This document shows, one piece after another, positions 24,536-33,397 of a DNA stretch of 33,497 nucleotides. Below the pieces are notes generated by a model. It saw nothing but the letters and a program-made list of their open reading frames with translations. It ran no database searches and was not told where the DNA came from. This DNA comes from an uncultured Lachnospiraceae bacterium (lineage in GTDB: Bacteria > Bacillota > Clostridia > Lachnospirales > Lachnospiraceae): contig USGU01000018.1 in NCBI GenBank assembly GCA_900554415.1, positions 1 to 33,497 of the forward strand. Reading direction: 5' to 3'. A program made the translations under genes and the position numbers. The first letter of the stretch is position 1. Each line of letters starts with the position of its first letter.

Positions 24536-25702
24536 CTATTTATGATATTTTTCAAGCAAATCGTGAATACGGTCGGTTGGCACCAGTACATCACTGATTG
24601 GAGTGTCGTGATTCATAGAGTCAATAATCAGTGCAAGGAATTTACTCATATCCGCCTTGATGAAATATGGTTTTGTTTCCAGTTCCGGTGGGAGATAAGT
24701 GAGGTTCGTTGTGATTACTCTGTCGAGATATCCTTTATTATAGAACTCGTCAAACTTATCCAGACCATCGGTAAAAAGACCAAATGTGGTACAGATAAAT
24801 ACTTTTTCAGCACCACGCTCTTTTAACTGCTTGGAAGTATCTAACATACTTCCTCCGGAAGAAATCATATCGTCCATGATAATGACAGTTTTACCGTGAA
24901 GGTCATCTCCTAAATATTCATGTGCAACAATCGGATTCTTGCCACCGACGATTTTAGAGTAGTCACGTCTCTTATAGAACATACCCATATCGACGCCAAG
25001 CACGTTAGCCAGATAAACGGCTCTTCCCATAGCACCCTCGTCCGGGCTGATAATGGTTAAATGCTCTTTGTCTATCTTTAAATCCGGTTCTGCACGAAGC
25101 AGTGCTTTCATAAACTGATATGGTGGATTAAAACTGTCAAATCCGTGAAGTGGAATGGCATTCTGAACACGAGGGTCATGTGCGTCAAAGGTAATGATAT
25201 TTGCAACACCCATATCTACCAGTTCCTGAAGGGCAAATGCACAGTCTAAGGATTCACGTTTGGTACGTTTGTGCTGTCTGCTTTCATATAAGAAAGGCAT
25301 AATTACATTGACACGGTGTGCCTTACCGGTTGCTGCGGAAATAATACGCTTCAAATCCTGATAATGGTCATCCGGTGACATATGATTTACCATACCGCTT
25401 ACTTTGTAAGTAAGGCTGTAGTTGCAGACATCCACCATGACAAACAAGTCTTTTCCACGAACACTTTCATTGATAACACCTTTTGCTTCTCCAGAACCAA
25501 AACGTGGACAAGAAATATCTGTCAGATAAGAATTACATTCGTAAGTGGAATACAGGTTGCGGTCTAAGTCGTTTAACGAATTTTGACGAAAAGATACGAT
25601 ATATTCGTCTACTTTTTTTGCTAAGTCTTCACAGCTCTTTAATGCTGCGATTTTAAGTGGAGCTACAGGTAGTTTACGCTCCATGTTCTGAATATCATTC
25701 AT
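24536..25702 (-). CDS. prs: Divergent ribose-phosphate pyrophosphokinase (PRPP synthetase)
   Basis: A 388-residue protein, longer than the usual 310-320. It makes PRPP from ribose-5-phosphate and ATP for nucleotide, His and Trp synthesis. Family marks are F-D-A-H-D-P-R-V-Q, S-P-D-E-G-A-M-G-R-A, the flexible-loop K-R-R-D-Y, and the PRPP-binding loop V-I-I-M-D-D-M-I-S-S-G-G-S-M (usually D-D-x-x-D-T-G-G-T). The N-terminal 70 residues and several insertions are unlike the standard enzyme. On the minus strand GGGAGG lies 6 bp before ATG 25702, so the upstream in-frame ATG at 25729 is less likely. It is a single gene with its own promoter. Confidence 0.9.
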   Translation of the reverse strand: MNDIQNMERKLPVAPLKIAALKSCEDLAKKVDEYIVSFRQNSLNDLDRNLYSTYECNSYLTDISCPRFGSGEAKGVINESVRGKDLFVMVDVCNYSLTYKVSGMVNHMSPDDHYQDLKRIISAATGKAHRVNVIMPFLYESRQHKRTKRESLDCAFALQELVDMGVANIITFDAHDPRVQNAIPLHGFDSFNPPYQFMKALLRAEPDLKIDKEHLTIISPDEGAMGRAVYLANVLGVDMGMFYKRRDYSKIVGGKNPIVAHEYLGDDLHGKTVIIMDDMISSGGSMLDTSKQLKERGAEKVFICTTFGLFTDGLDKFDEFYNKGYLDRVITTNLTYLPPELETKPYFIKADMSKFLALIIDSMNHDTPISDVLVPTDRIHDLLEKYHK

Positions 25703-25759
25703 AGGTGCCTCCCGAAAATCAGTTGTCATTTCGCAACTGTTTCTATTTTATCTGTTTCC

Positions 25760-25788
25760 TTTATACCATTATTTCTATGTAAAGGCAA
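25760..25788 (-). promoter_or_regulatory. Promoter of prs
   Basis: On the minus strand TTGCCT (25788-25783), 17 bases, TATAAA (25765-25760), about 58 bp before the prs start. Confidence 0.5.
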
Positions 25789-25806
25789 GAAAGGCAAGGT
25801 AAAAAA

Positions 25807-25835
25807 TTGCATTTTTACAAAAAATCGGGTATCAT
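25807..25835 (+). promoter_or_regulatory. Candidate promoter for the DUF512-der-plsY-gpsA run
   Basis: TTGCAT (25807-25812), 17 bases, TATCAT (25830-25835), 46 bp before the first start codon and divergent from the prs promoter. Confidence 0.45.
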
Positions 25836-25881
25836 AGATATCATAGTGCCGTAATGCGCTTAGAATGGGAGATTACGTTTC

Positions 25882-27198
25882 ATGAAACAGGAACATAGAG
25901 TAAAAGAAGTGGAAGAAGGCAGTATTGCATGGGAACTTGGTGTGGAACCGGGAGATGTGCTGCTTCAGATTAATAAACATGTGATAGAAGATGTATTTGA
26001 CTATCATTATTATGTAAATGATGAAGAACTTCTTGTCTTAATCCGTAAACCCAACGGAGAAGAGTGGGAACTGGAAATAGAAAAAGAATATGAAGATGAC
26101 CTGGGAATCACATTTGAAAGCGGTTTGATGGATGAATATCGTTCCTGCAGAAATAAGTGTATGTTCTGCTTTATTGACCAGATGCCGCCGGGAATGCGTG
26201 AGACGCTTTATTTCAAGGATGATGATTCCAGACTGTCCTTTTTGCAAGGCAATTATATTACACTCACCAATATGAGTGACCACGATGTAGAACGTATTGT
26301 ACAGTATCATCTGGAGCCAATCAATGTGTCGATTCATACAACGAACCCGGAGCTGCGGTGTAAGATGCTGCACAACCGGTTTGCCGGAGATGCCTTGAAG
26401 AAGATTCAGACCCTGTATGAGGGCGGAATTACCATGAATGGACAGATTGTACTCTGCAAAGGAATCAATGACGGAGAAGAGTTAGAGAGAAGTATCCGCG
26501 ATATGGTAAAATGGATGCCGAATCTGCAAAGTGTTTCCGTAGTACCGGTAGGGATGACAAAATTCCGGGAAGGCTTGTATCCGCTGGAGCCATTTCAGAA
26601 GGAGGACGCAAGAGAAGTCCTTGGAATCATCCATAAATGGCAGGACAAGATTTACAAAGAATGCGGCACCCATTTCATTCATGCGGGAGACGAATGGTAT
26701 CTGCTGGCAGAGATGGAGGTACCGGAGGAAGAACGGTATGATGGCTATCTTCAGTTGGAAAATGGAGTCGGCATGATGCGCCTGCTGTTAAATGAGTTTG
26801 AAGAAGGCTTCCAGAAGCTTGCAGGAGATGACAAGGAACGGCATACATCTTTGGCAACCGGCAAGCTTGCCTATCCATTTATCAAGAGAATGGCAGAGCG
26901 GCTGACGGAGAAATATCCGAATCTGGACATGCATGTTTACTGTATCCGCAATGATTTCTTTGGAGAAACCATTACCGTGGCAGGTCTGATTACGGGACAG
27001 GATTTGAAAGCCCAGCTTACGGGGCAGCAATTAGGAGACAGACTCCTGCTTCCCGTCAGCATGTTCCGAAACGAAGAGGATGTCTTTTTGGATGATATGA
27101 CCATTTCCCAGCTGGAGGAAGCTTTACAAGTACGAATAGATGTTGTAAAATCAAGCGGACAAGATTTGATTGATGCGATATTACAGATGGAGGAATAG
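25882..27198 (+). CDS. DUF512 protein: PDZ-like plus radical-SAM-type Fe-S protein
   Basis: A 438-residue protein. Residues 1-75 form a PDZ-like domain (G-S-I-A-W-E-L-G-V-E-P-G-D-V-L-L-Q-I-N). The cysteine motif C-R-N-K-C-M-F-C-F follows at Cys89, Cys93 and Cys96, matching the CxxxCxxC motif of radical SAM enzymes, and then come the DUF512 region and a C-terminal domain with H-A-G-D-E-W-Y-L. The function is unknown. In Clostridia it is usually next to der, as here: the der start is only 4 bp after its stop, which suggests co-expression and perhaps a role in ribosome or RNA metabolism (inference). Confidence 0.9.
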   Translation: MKQEHRVKEVEEGSIAWELGVEPGDVLLQINKHVIEDVFDYHYYVNDEELLVLIRKPNGEEWELEIEKEYEDDLGITFESGLMDEYRSCRNKCMFCFIDQMPPGMRETLYFKDDDSRLSFLQGNYITLTNMSDHDVERIVQYHLEPINVSIHTTNPELRCKMLHNRFAGDALKKIQTLYEGGITMNGQIVLCKGINDGEELERSIRDMVKWMPNLQSVSVVPVGMTKFREGLYPLEPFQKEDAREVLGIIHKWQDKIYKECGTHFIHAGDEWYLLAEMEVPEEERYDGYLQLENGVGMMRLLLNEFEEGFQKLAGDDKERHTSLATGKLAYPFIKRMAERLTEKYPNLDMHVYCIRNDFFGETITVAGLITGQDLKAQLTGQQLGDRLLLPVSMFRNEEDVFLDDMTISQLEEALQVRIDVVKSSGQDLIDAILQMEE

Positions 27199-27201
27199 AA
27201 G

Positions 27202-28530
27202 ATGAGTAAACCAGTAGTAGCGATTGTAGGACGCCCGAATGTGGGTAAATCCACGCTGTTTAATGCACTGGCAGGAGAGAAAATAGCGATTGTAAAAGAT
27301 ACACCGGGTGTGACAAGAGACCGTATTTACGCAGAAGTCACATGGCTGGATAAAGAATTTACCCTGATCGATACAGGCGGTATTGAGCCGGAGAGCAGAG
27401 ATGTGATTTTATCCCAGATGAGAGAACAGGCACAGATTGCCATTGACACGGCAGATGTGATTTTATTTATGACAGATGTAAAGCAGGGACTTGTGGATGC
27501 GGATTCCAAGGTGGCAGATATGCTCCGCCGTTCCCACAAACCAGTGATTCTAGTGGTAAATAAAGTGGATAACTTTAATAAAATGATGCCGGATGTGTAT
27601 GAATTTTATAATTTGGGAATTGGGGATCCGATGCCGATCTCCGCAGCAGAGCGAATCGGAATCGGTGATATGTTAGATGAGGTGATGAAATATTTCCCAG
27701 AAGGAGCAGGTCAGGAAGAAGAGGATGACCGTCCAAGAGTGGCTATCGTTGGAAAGCCAAATGTTGGAAAATCTTCCATTATCAATAAACTGACGGGAGA
27801 AGCCCGTGTGATTGTGTCAGATGTGGCAGGAACTACAAGAGATGCCATTGATACAACTATTAAACATAATGGAACAGAATATGTATTTATCGATACAGCC
27901 GGACTTCGCAGAAAGAACAAGATTAAAGAAGAACTGGAACGTTACAGTATTATCCGTACCGTAACAGCAGTTGACCGCGCGGATGTGGTGCTTGTTGTCA
28001 TCGATGCAACCGAGGGCGTGACGGAGCAGGATGCAAAGATTGCAGGAATTGCACATGAGCGTGGAAAAGGTGTTATCATTGTAGTAAATAAATGGGATGC
28101 CATTGAAAAGAATGATAAGACAGTGAAGGAATTTGAACACCAGATTCGTCTGATCCTGTCCTTTATGCCTTATGCGGAGATTATGTATGTGTCCGCAGTG
28201 ACAGGGCAGAGGCTTCCAAAGCTCTTTGATATGATTGACATGGTAATCGAAAATCAGACTCTGCGTGTGGCTACCGGTGTGTTAAATGAAATCATGACTG
28301 AGGCCGTTGCAATGCAGCAGCCGCCTTCAGATAAGGGAAAACGACTGAAGCTTTACTATATTACACAGGTTGCGGTCAAACCGCCTACCTTTGTTATCTT
28401 TGTAAATGACAAAGAACTGATGCATTTTTCTTACACACGTTATCTGGAAAATAAGATTCGTGAAGCATTTGGTTTTAAGGGTACATCCTTAAGATTCTTT
28501 ATACGTGAGAGAAAGGAAAAGGATCAGTAA
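27202..28530 (+). CDS. der: Ribosome biogenesis GTPase Der (EngA)
   Basis: A 442-residue protein with two GTPase domains in tandem and a C-terminal KH-like domain, needed for 50S subunit maturation. First domain: G-R-P-N-V-G-K-S-T (10-18), D-T-G-G, N-K-V-D. Second domain: G-K-P-N-V-G-K-S-S (184-192), D-T-A-G, N-K-W-D. The basic C-terminus ends F-F-I-R-E-R-K-E-K. GGAGG lies within the end of the upstream gene. plsY starts 1 bp after its stop, so the two are coupled. Confidence 0.98.
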   Translation: MSKPVVAIVGRPNVGKSTLFNALAGEKIAIVKDTPGVTRDRIYAEVTWLDKEFTLIDTGGIEPESRDVILSQMREQAQIAIDTADVILFMTDVKQGLVDADSKVADMLRRSHKPVILVVNKVDNFNKMMPDVYEFYNLGIGDPMPISAAERIGIGDMLDEVMKYFPEGAGQEEEDDRPRVAIVGKPNVGKSSIINKLTGEARVIVSDVAGTTRDAIDTTIKHNGTEYVFIDTAGLRRKNKIKEELERYSIIRTVTAVDRADVVLVVIDATEGVTEQDAKIAGIAHERGKGVIIVVNKWDAIEKNDKTVKEFEHQIRLILSFMPYAEIMYVSAVTGQRLPKLFDMIDMVIENQTLRVATGVLNEIMTEAVAMQQPPSDKGKRLKLYYITQVAVKPPTFVIFVNDKELMHFSYTRYLENKIREAFGFKGTSLRFFIRERKEKDQ

Positions 28531-28531
28531 A

Positions 28532-29176
28532 ATGGAACGAGTCATTTGTTTGGTGATTGGATATCTGTTCGGGTTATTCCAGACGGGATATATTTACGGG
28601 AAACTCCATCACTTTGATATCCGGAAGCATGGAAGCGGCAATGCAGGAACAACCAACGCACTCCGCACCATGGGAGTAAAGGCAGGAGCAATTACACTCA
28701 TTGGTGACTGCTTTAAATGCGTATTTGCGGTACTTCTTGTGCGTGCTATTTTTGCATCGAAGGCAGATATGCTGCCGCTCCTTTCCATGTATGCAGCTTT
28801 CGGGGCAGTACTGGGACATAATTATCCTTTTTATATGAATTTTAAAGGCGGGAAAGGCATTGCCGTGACTGCCGGAATTATTATCATTACCGATTTGAGA
28901 CTGACAGCCGTGTGCCTGATGGCATTCATCCTGACCGTGGGACTGACAAGATATGTATCACTTGGTTCTCTGGTAGTATCCGTGTTATTCCTGATTGGTC
29001 TGGTGATCAAAGGACAGATGGGACTGTTTTATGTGTCCCATGCTTACTTAATGGAAATGTATGTAATCGGAGTTCTCTTTGTGATTTCAGCATTTGTGCG
29101 TCATAAGGCAAATATCGGACGTTTGCTGAATGGCACTGAGAATAAAATCAGTTTCGGTAAGAAAGAGGGAAAATAG
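28532..29176 (+). CDS. plsY: Acyl-phosphate:glycerol-3-phosphate acyltransferase
   Basis: A 214-residue membrane enzyme that puts the first acyl chain on glycerol-3-phosphate, using acyl-phosphate. It has about five membrane helices and the three family motifs: S-G-N-A-G-T-T-N-A-L-R, G-H-N-Y-P-F-Y-M-N-F-K-G-G-K-G, and a later G-x-x-x-x-x-E-type region that is less clear. ATG 28532 is chosen because AAAAGGA (28517-28523) fits it; the in-frame GTG at 28505 is inside der. gpsA, which makes its substrate, follows at once. Confidence 0.95.
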   Translation: MERVICLVIGYLFGLFQTGYIYGKLHHFDIRKHGSGNAGTTNALRTMGVKAGAITLIGDCFKCVFAVLLVRAIFASKADMLPLLSMYAAFGAVLGHNYPFYMNFKGGKGIAVTAGIIIITDLRLTAVCLMAFILTVGLTRYVSLGSLVVSVLFLIGLVIKGQMGLFYVSHAYLMEMYVIGVLFVISAFVRHKANIGRLLNGTENKISFGKKEGK

Positions 29177-29177
29177 T

Positions 29178-30188
29178 ATGGCAAAAATAGGTGTAATGGG
29201 TGCCGGAAGCTGGGGCACAGCATTGGCACTTCTGTTAAATAGAAATGGACATGAGGTTACCATCTGGTCTATTGATAAGAATGAAGTAGAAATGCTCCGC
29301 ACAAAACGGGAACATGTGGACAAGCTTCCAGGTGTGATGATTCCAGAGAGCATTCAGTTTACCAATACCATTTCCGAAGGGATTTTGGGAATGGATATGA
29401 TTGTGATGGCAGTTCCATCCGTATTTACACGAGGCACAGCAAAGAAAATGTGCCCGTATGTGACCGAAGGACAGCTTCTTGTAAATGTATCAAAAGGGAT
29501 TGAAGAGACAACCTTAATGACTATGACAGACCAGATTGAAGAAGAAATTCCACAGGCGAAGGTAGCGGTTCTTTCCGGACCGAGCCATGCGGAAGAAGTA
29601 AGCCGTGGACTCCCTACTACTGTTGTGGCAGGTGCAAGAGACAGAGAAACGGCAGAATATATCCAGGGCATTTTCATGAGCAATGTGTTCCGTGTGTATA
29701 CAAGTCCGGATATGCTTGGCATTGAGCTTGGCGGTTCTTTGAAGAATGTGATTGCGCTTGCAGCGGGAGTTGCAGATGGCTTGGGTTATGGTGATAATAC
29801 GAAGGCAGCCCTGATTACCAGAGGGATTGCAGAAATCACAAGACTTGGTGTAAAGATGGGCGGAAAGGCAGAAACCTTCTCCGGTCTTACCGGAATCGGA
29901 GATTTGATCGTTACCTGCGCCAGTGTACACAGCAGAAACCGGAAAGCCGGTTATCTGATGGGACAGGGCAGGACGATGGAAGAAGCCATGAAGGAAGTCA
30001 ACATGGTAGTAGAAGGTGTTTACTCTGCAAAGGCGGCAAAAGCTTTGGCGGAAAAGTATCAGGTTTCCATGCCGATTGTAGAAGAAGTAAACCGTGTTTT
30101 ATTCGAAAATAAGAAAGTCGAAGAAGCAGTACAGGATTTGATGCTCCGGGATGGCAAGCTCGAGCATTCTGATTTGCCTTGGGAATAG
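29178..30188 (+). CDS. gpsA: NAD(P)-dependent glycerol-3-phosphate dehydrogenase
   Basis: A 336-residue cytoplasmic enzyme that reduces dihydroxyacetone phosphate to glycerol-3-phosphate for phospholipids. The nucleotide motif is G-A-G-S-W-G-T-A-L-A (from residue 8). V-S-K-G-I-E, L-S-G-P-S-H-A-E-E-V, the catalytic lysine in G-S-L-K-N-V-I-A-L-A-A-G and G-L-T-G-I-G-D-L-I-V-T-C are all present. ATG 29178 follows AAAGAGGGA and is 1 bp after plsY; the open frame upstream overlaps plsY and is not needed. Confidence 0.97.
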   Translation: MAKIGVMGAGSWGTALALLLNRNGHEVTIWSIDKNEVEMLRTKREHVDKLPGVMIPESIQFTNTISEGILGMDMIVMAVPSVFTRGTAKKMCPYVTEGQLLVNVSKGIEETTLMTMTDQIEEEIPQAKVAVLSGPSHAEEVSRGLPTTVVAGARDRETAEYIQGIFMSNVFRVYTSPDMLGIELGGSLKNVIALAAGVADGLGYGDNTKAALITRGIAEITRLGVKMGGKAETFSGLTGIGDLIVTCASVHSRNRKAGYLMGQGRTMEEAMKEVNMVVEGVYSAKAAKALAEKYQVSMPIVEEVNRVLFENKKVEEAVQDLMLRDGKLEHSDLPWE

Positions 30189-30208
30189 CAGAAAATAAAA
30201 TTGACATG

Positions 30209-30237
30209 ATAAGGGGTTCGAAAGAACCTCTTTTTTT
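30209..30237 (+). terminator. Terminator after gpsA
   Basis: The stem AGGGGTTC / GAACCTCT with a GAAA tetraloop and a run of seven T closes the DUF512-der-plsY-gpsA transcript. Confidence 0.88.
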
Positions 30238-30259
30238 AGTTCTATGGAAAGTTGTTCCT

Positions 30260-30267
30260 TCATAAAC
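30260..30267 (+). promoter_or_regulatory. Possible sigma-E -10 element before spoIVA
   Basis: CATAAACT matches 6 of 8 positions of the sigma-E -10 consensus CATACAAT, 30 bp before the start. A clear -35 is not seen. The assignment rests mostly on the known regulation of spoIVA in Bacillus. Confidence 0.25.
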
Positions 30268-30296
30268 TGTATCAGCAGTTAAAGGGGGAAAAGCAA

Positions 30297-31769
30297 ATGA
30301 ATACATTTGACTTATATAAGGACATAGAGACCAGAACCGGCGGTGAAATTTACATAGGTGTGGTCGGACCGGTGCGGACGGGAAAGTCTACTTTTATCAA
30401 GCGGTTCATGGATGTGCTGGTACTGCCAAATATGGAGGATGAGCATGCGAAAATGCAGGCTCAGGATGAACTTCCACAGTCTGCGTCAGGCAAAACGATT
30501 ATGACAACGGAACCGAAATTTGTACCGAAAGAAGGGGCACAGATTACGGTGGCAGACGATATTCATGTGAAGGTGCGTCTTATCGACTGCGTAGGTTATA
30601 TGGTGGAAGGAGCAACAGGCCATATTGAAAATGATACCGAGCGTCAGGTAAAGACACCGTGGTTTGACTATGAGATTCCGTTTACCAAAGCGGCAGGAAT
30701 CGGAACAAGAAAAGTCATCCATGACCATTCTACCATTGGAATTGTGGTGACTACAGATGGAAGTATCGGAGAACTGCAAAGAGAGAATTACAAGCCTGCG
30801 GAGGCAAAGACCATACAGGAGTTGCAAAGCATCGGAAAGCCATTTATTGTGCTGGTAAATTCCAAGAAGCCTTATGGGGAGGAAGCCAAAAAGACCGCAG
30901 AGGAAATCAGCGATACCTATGGTGTCATGGCTATGTCTGTCAATTGCGAGCAGTTAAAAGAAGAAGACATTCATCATATCATGGAACAGATGCTGAAAGC
31001 ATTTCCGGTTTCAGAAGTCCGCTTTTTTATTCCGAAATGGGCGGAAATGCTGCCATCAGGGCACAAGATAAAAGAAGCACTTCTGCAATACGCAAAAAAT
31101 GTTATGGAGCATATTAACGAAATCGGGGATGTGTCTAAGAGTGTGGTAAAGCCTGAAAGCGATTACATCGCAGATGTGAGAGTGGGCGAAATCGCCATGG
31201 ATAAGGGAAATGTAGATTTGGAAATACGCATACCAGACCCTTATTACTATGAAATGCTCAGTGAAATGACAGGAATGGAAATGAAGAGTCAGTACGATTT
31301 AGTCCGGACAGTGCAACAGTTCTCCAAGCTTTGTAAAGAGTATGAGGCCATGAAGGATGCGATTGATTCCGTGAAAGCCAGAGGCTATGGAGTGGTCAGC
31401 CCTCAACGTGATGAAATCAGAATAGCGGATCCGGTAATCATCCGTCAGGGCAATAAATTCGGTGTGAAAATCCACTCCGAAGCCCCATCAATTCATATGA
31501 TAAAAGCAAATATCGAGACTGAAATCGCACCAATTGTAGGGAATGAGAAGCAGGCGGAAGACTTGATCCAGTATATTGAAAATGCAGCGAAATCACCAGA
31601 AGGAGTGTGGTCTACCAACATTTTCGGAAAATCCATAGAAGAACTGGTAATGGATGGAATGCGGAATAAAATTATGATGATAAATGATGAAAGTCAGGCA
31701 AAACTTCAGGATACCATGCAGAAGATTGTAAATGACAGCAATGGCGGAATGGTCTGCATCATCATTTAA
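30297..31769 (+). CDS. spoIVA: Stage IV sporulation protein A (spore coat scaffold ATPase)
   Basis: A 490-residue protein, the normal length. It polymerises with ATP hydrolysis on the forespore surface and forms the base on which the coat is built. Walker A is G-P-V-R-T-G-K-S-T (24-32). The family-typical K-T-I-M-T-T-E-P-K-F-V-P, D-C-V-G-Y-M-V-E-G-A and T-D-G-S-I-G-E-L follow. The C-terminus ends in N-G-G-M-V-C-I-I-I. ATG 30297 has a strong AAAGGGGG (30281-30288). It is flanked by a terminator before it and a gap after it, so it is probably its own transcript, expected under sigma-E. Its presence shows the organism is a spore-former, or descends from one. Confidence 0.98.
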   Translation: MNTFDLYKDIETRTGGEIYIGVVGPVRTGKSTFIKRFMDVLVLPNMEDEHAKMQAQDELPQSASGKTIMTTEPKFVPKEGAQITVADDIHVKVRLIDCVGYMVEGATGHIENDTERQVKTPWFDYEIPFTKAAGIGTRKVIHDHSTIGIVVTTDGSIGELQRENYKPAEAKTIQELQSIGKPFIVLVNSKKPYGEEAKKTAEEISDTYGVMAMSVNCEQLKEEDIHHIMEQMLKAFPVSEVRFFIPKWAEMLPSGHKIKEALLQYAKNVMEHINEIGDVSKSVVKPESDYIADVRVGEIAMDKGNVDLEIRIPDPYYYEMLSEMTGMEMKSQYDLVRTVQQFSKLCKEYEAMKDAIDSVKARGYGVVSPQRDEIRIADPVIIRQGNKFGVKIHSEAPSIHMIKANIETEIAPIVGNEKQAEDLIQYIENAAKSPEGVWSTNIFGKSIEELVMDGMRNKIMMINDESQAKLQDTMQKIVNDSNGGMVCIII

Positions 31770-31840
31770 CATATGGTTTTTAGGTAAATATTGATAATTG
31801 AGAATCATCTAATTAGAGGTACACATGGAAAGCAGAATGT

Positions 31841-31849
31841 GCTATACTG
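31841..31849 (+). promoter_or_regulatory. Extended -10 promoter before the MogA/MoaB-like gene
   Basis: TGCTATACT (TG-N-TATACT) lies 78 bp before the start codon. The -35 region is poor, as usual for extended -10 promoters. No terminator is seen between spoIVA and this site. Confidence 0.4.
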
Positions 31850-31926
31850 TACAAGAGTATAGGAGTAAGTGAAAGTACGTTGAAACATATGATACAAAAG
31901 TACATAAGAAGAAAAGGGGAGTTTAT

Positions 31927-32412
31927 ATGAGAGCGATTATTATTCCGGTTGATACATTGATATATCAAAAACTAAAGGAAGATACTTGTTCGCAGATTGT
32001 AAAGAGGATGCTGAGTCAGGTGGGATTCCGCACAGAGATGATTCAGCCTGTACCAAATGACCGGGAAGTAATCCGTCAGGTACTTGCACGTCTTGCAGAT
32101 ACCAATGCGGCGGATCTGGTACTTACAATAGGGGGAATTGGCTGCCGGGAGGAGGACTGGACTCCGGAAGCTACCAAGAGTATTGTTGATAAAGAAATTC
32201 CGGGAATGGCAGAATCTATGCGGATGTATATGACAAGAACCAGAAAACGTGCCATGCTGACAAGAGGAACGGCAGGAATCAGGAAGAAGACTCTGATTGT
32301 CAATCTGCCAGGAAGTCCACGGATTATCAAAGAATGTCTGGAGTACATTTTCCCGGAAGTGGTATATGCGACAGAAGTGGTACTCGGTGAACATGACGAT
32401 ATCAAAGAGTAA
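31927..32412 (+). CDS. MogA/MoaB-family molybdopterin-binding protein
   Basis: A 161-residue single-domain protein. Members adenylylate molybdopterin in molybdenum cofactor synthesis. The signature is L-V-L-T-I-G-G-I-G-C-R-E-E-D-W-T-P-E-A (usual T-x-G-G-T-G-x-x-x-x-D-x-T-P-E-A), later V-N-L-P-G-S-P-R. The third glycine-turn position is Ile instead of Thr, and the N-terminus (M-R-A-I-I-I-P-V-D-T) lacks the usual start of MoaB, so activity is uncertain. AAAGGGGAG precedes the ATG. No other cofactor genes are nearby. Confidence 0.8.
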   Translation: MRAIIIPVDTLIYQKLKEDTCSQIVKRMLSQVGFRTEMIQPVPNDREVIRQVLARLADTNAADLVLTIGGIGCREEDWTPEATKSIVDKEIPGMAESMRMYMTRTRKRAMLTRGTAGIRKKTLIVNLPGSPRIIKECLEYIFPEVVYATEVVLGEHDDIKE

Positions 32413-32444
32413 AAGAAGAATAGACATAAAGTAAAGGAACAGAT

Positions 32445-32918
32445 ATGAAAGTCAGAATTTATACAGACGGAGCTGCCAGAGGAAATCCAGATGGACCGGG
32501 CGGTTACGGAACGGTTTTGGAATATGTAGATTCCAAGGGAGAGCTGCATAAGAAAGAACTGTCACAGGGTTATAAGAAGACCACCAACAACCGGATGGAG
32601 CTGATGGCCGTGATTGCCGGGCTGGAAGCCCTTAATCGTCCTTGTGAAGTAGAGTTATATTCCGACTCCCAGTATGTTGTCAATGCCTTTAACCAGCATT
32701 GGATTGAAGGGTGGCTTAAGAAAGGTTGGAAGCGTGGAAAGAACGAACCGGTGAAAAATGTGGACTTGTGGAAACGGCTTCTACAGGCGAAAGAGCCGCA
32801 TCAGGTTCAGTTTATCTGGGTCAAAGGTCATGATGGACATCCTCAGAATGAAAGGTGTGATCATCTTGCCACAAGTGCGGCAGATGGAGATAACCTGATT
32901 GTGGATGAGGGGATTTAG
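32445..32918 (+). CDS. rnhA: Ribonuclease HI
   Basis: A 157-residue enzyme that cuts RNA in RNA-DNA hybrids. All four catalytic acids are visible: Asp8 (Y-T-D-G-A-A), Glu52 (N-R-M-E-L), Asp74 (Y-S-D-S-Q-Y-V) and Asp139 (N-E-R-C-D-H-L-A). The handle region is basic (W-L-K-K-G-W-K-R-G), as in E. coli, and the flexible His loop is G-H-D-G-H-P. AAAGGA sits before ATG 32445. It is 32 bp after the previous gene, probably on the same transcript. Confidence 0.97.
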   Translation: MKVRIYTDGAARGNPDGPGGYGTVLEYVDSKGELHKKELSQGYKKTTNNRMELMAVIAGLEALNRPCEVELYSDSQYVVNAFNQHWIEGWLKKGWKRGKNEPVKNVDLWKRLLQAKEPHQVQFIWVKGHDGHPQNERCDHLATSAADGDNLIVDEGI

Positions 32919-32928
32919 AAAAATCTGG

Positions 32929-32957
32929 TTTACAAATTTAATTGAATATGATAAAGT
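32929..32957 (+). promoter_or_regulatory. Promoter of rnpB
   Basis: TTTACA (32929-32934), 17 bases, TAAAGT (32952-32957). The expected start point near 32964 agrees with the 5' end deduced from the P1 stem of the RNA. Confidence 0.6.
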
Positions 32958-32964
32958 GTATCAG

Positions 32965-33310
32965 GCAAGTAAGACAAATGTTCGCGGCTGCAAGTGCCGA
33001 AAGGCCGCAGGTGAGGAAAGTCCGGGCTTCATAGGGCAGGATGCCGGATAACGTCCGGTGGAGGTGACTCCAAGGCTAGTGCAACAGAAATAAACCGCCT
33101 GAATTTTCAGGTAAGGGTGGAAAGGCAGTGTAAGAGACTACCGCCCGTCTGGTAACAGAGGGGGCATATGTAAACCCCATCCGAAGCAAGACCGAATAAA
33201 AACATTGTGGCTGCCCGTCACGTTTTAGGTGGGTCGCTTGAACCTATTGGCAACAGTAGGTCTGGATAGATGAACATTCACGACATAACCCGGCTTATCG
33301 TTTTGCTTGC
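32965..33310 (+). ncRNA. rnpB: RNase P RNA, bacterial type A
   Basis: The catalytic RNA that trims tRNA 5' ends. Conserved cores are GAGGAAAGTCCGGGC (33013-33027), the GGGTGGAAAGGCAG and AGAGACTACCGCC blocks, GAAGCAAGACCGAATA, and the 3' block CACGACATAACCCGGCTTAT. The first and last 11 bases (32965-32975 and 33300-33310) pair through G-T-tolerant P1, which sets the ends. A GGTGGGTCGCTTGAACC segment and the overall order fit the ancestral (A) type rather than the Bacillus (B) type. Confidence 0.93.
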
Positions 33311-33362
33311 TGTAACAGAAATTTGTAGAATGTATTTATGTGCGTTCTTGAAATGTATAACG

Positions 33363-33395
33363 AAAGAGCATCTGCTTTATGCAGATGCTCTTTTT
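33363..33395 (+). terminator. Terminator after rnpB
   Basis: A 13-bp stem AAAGAGCATCTGC with its complement, loop TTTAT and TTTTT. It immediately precedes the putative group II intron. Confidence 0.9.
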
Positions 33396-33397
33396 GA

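Noticed and set aside
30201..30206. TTGACA as a promoter for spoIVA
   Set aside because: It lies before the gpsA terminator hairpin and has no matching -10 at 16-18 bp; any transcript would be stopped at once.
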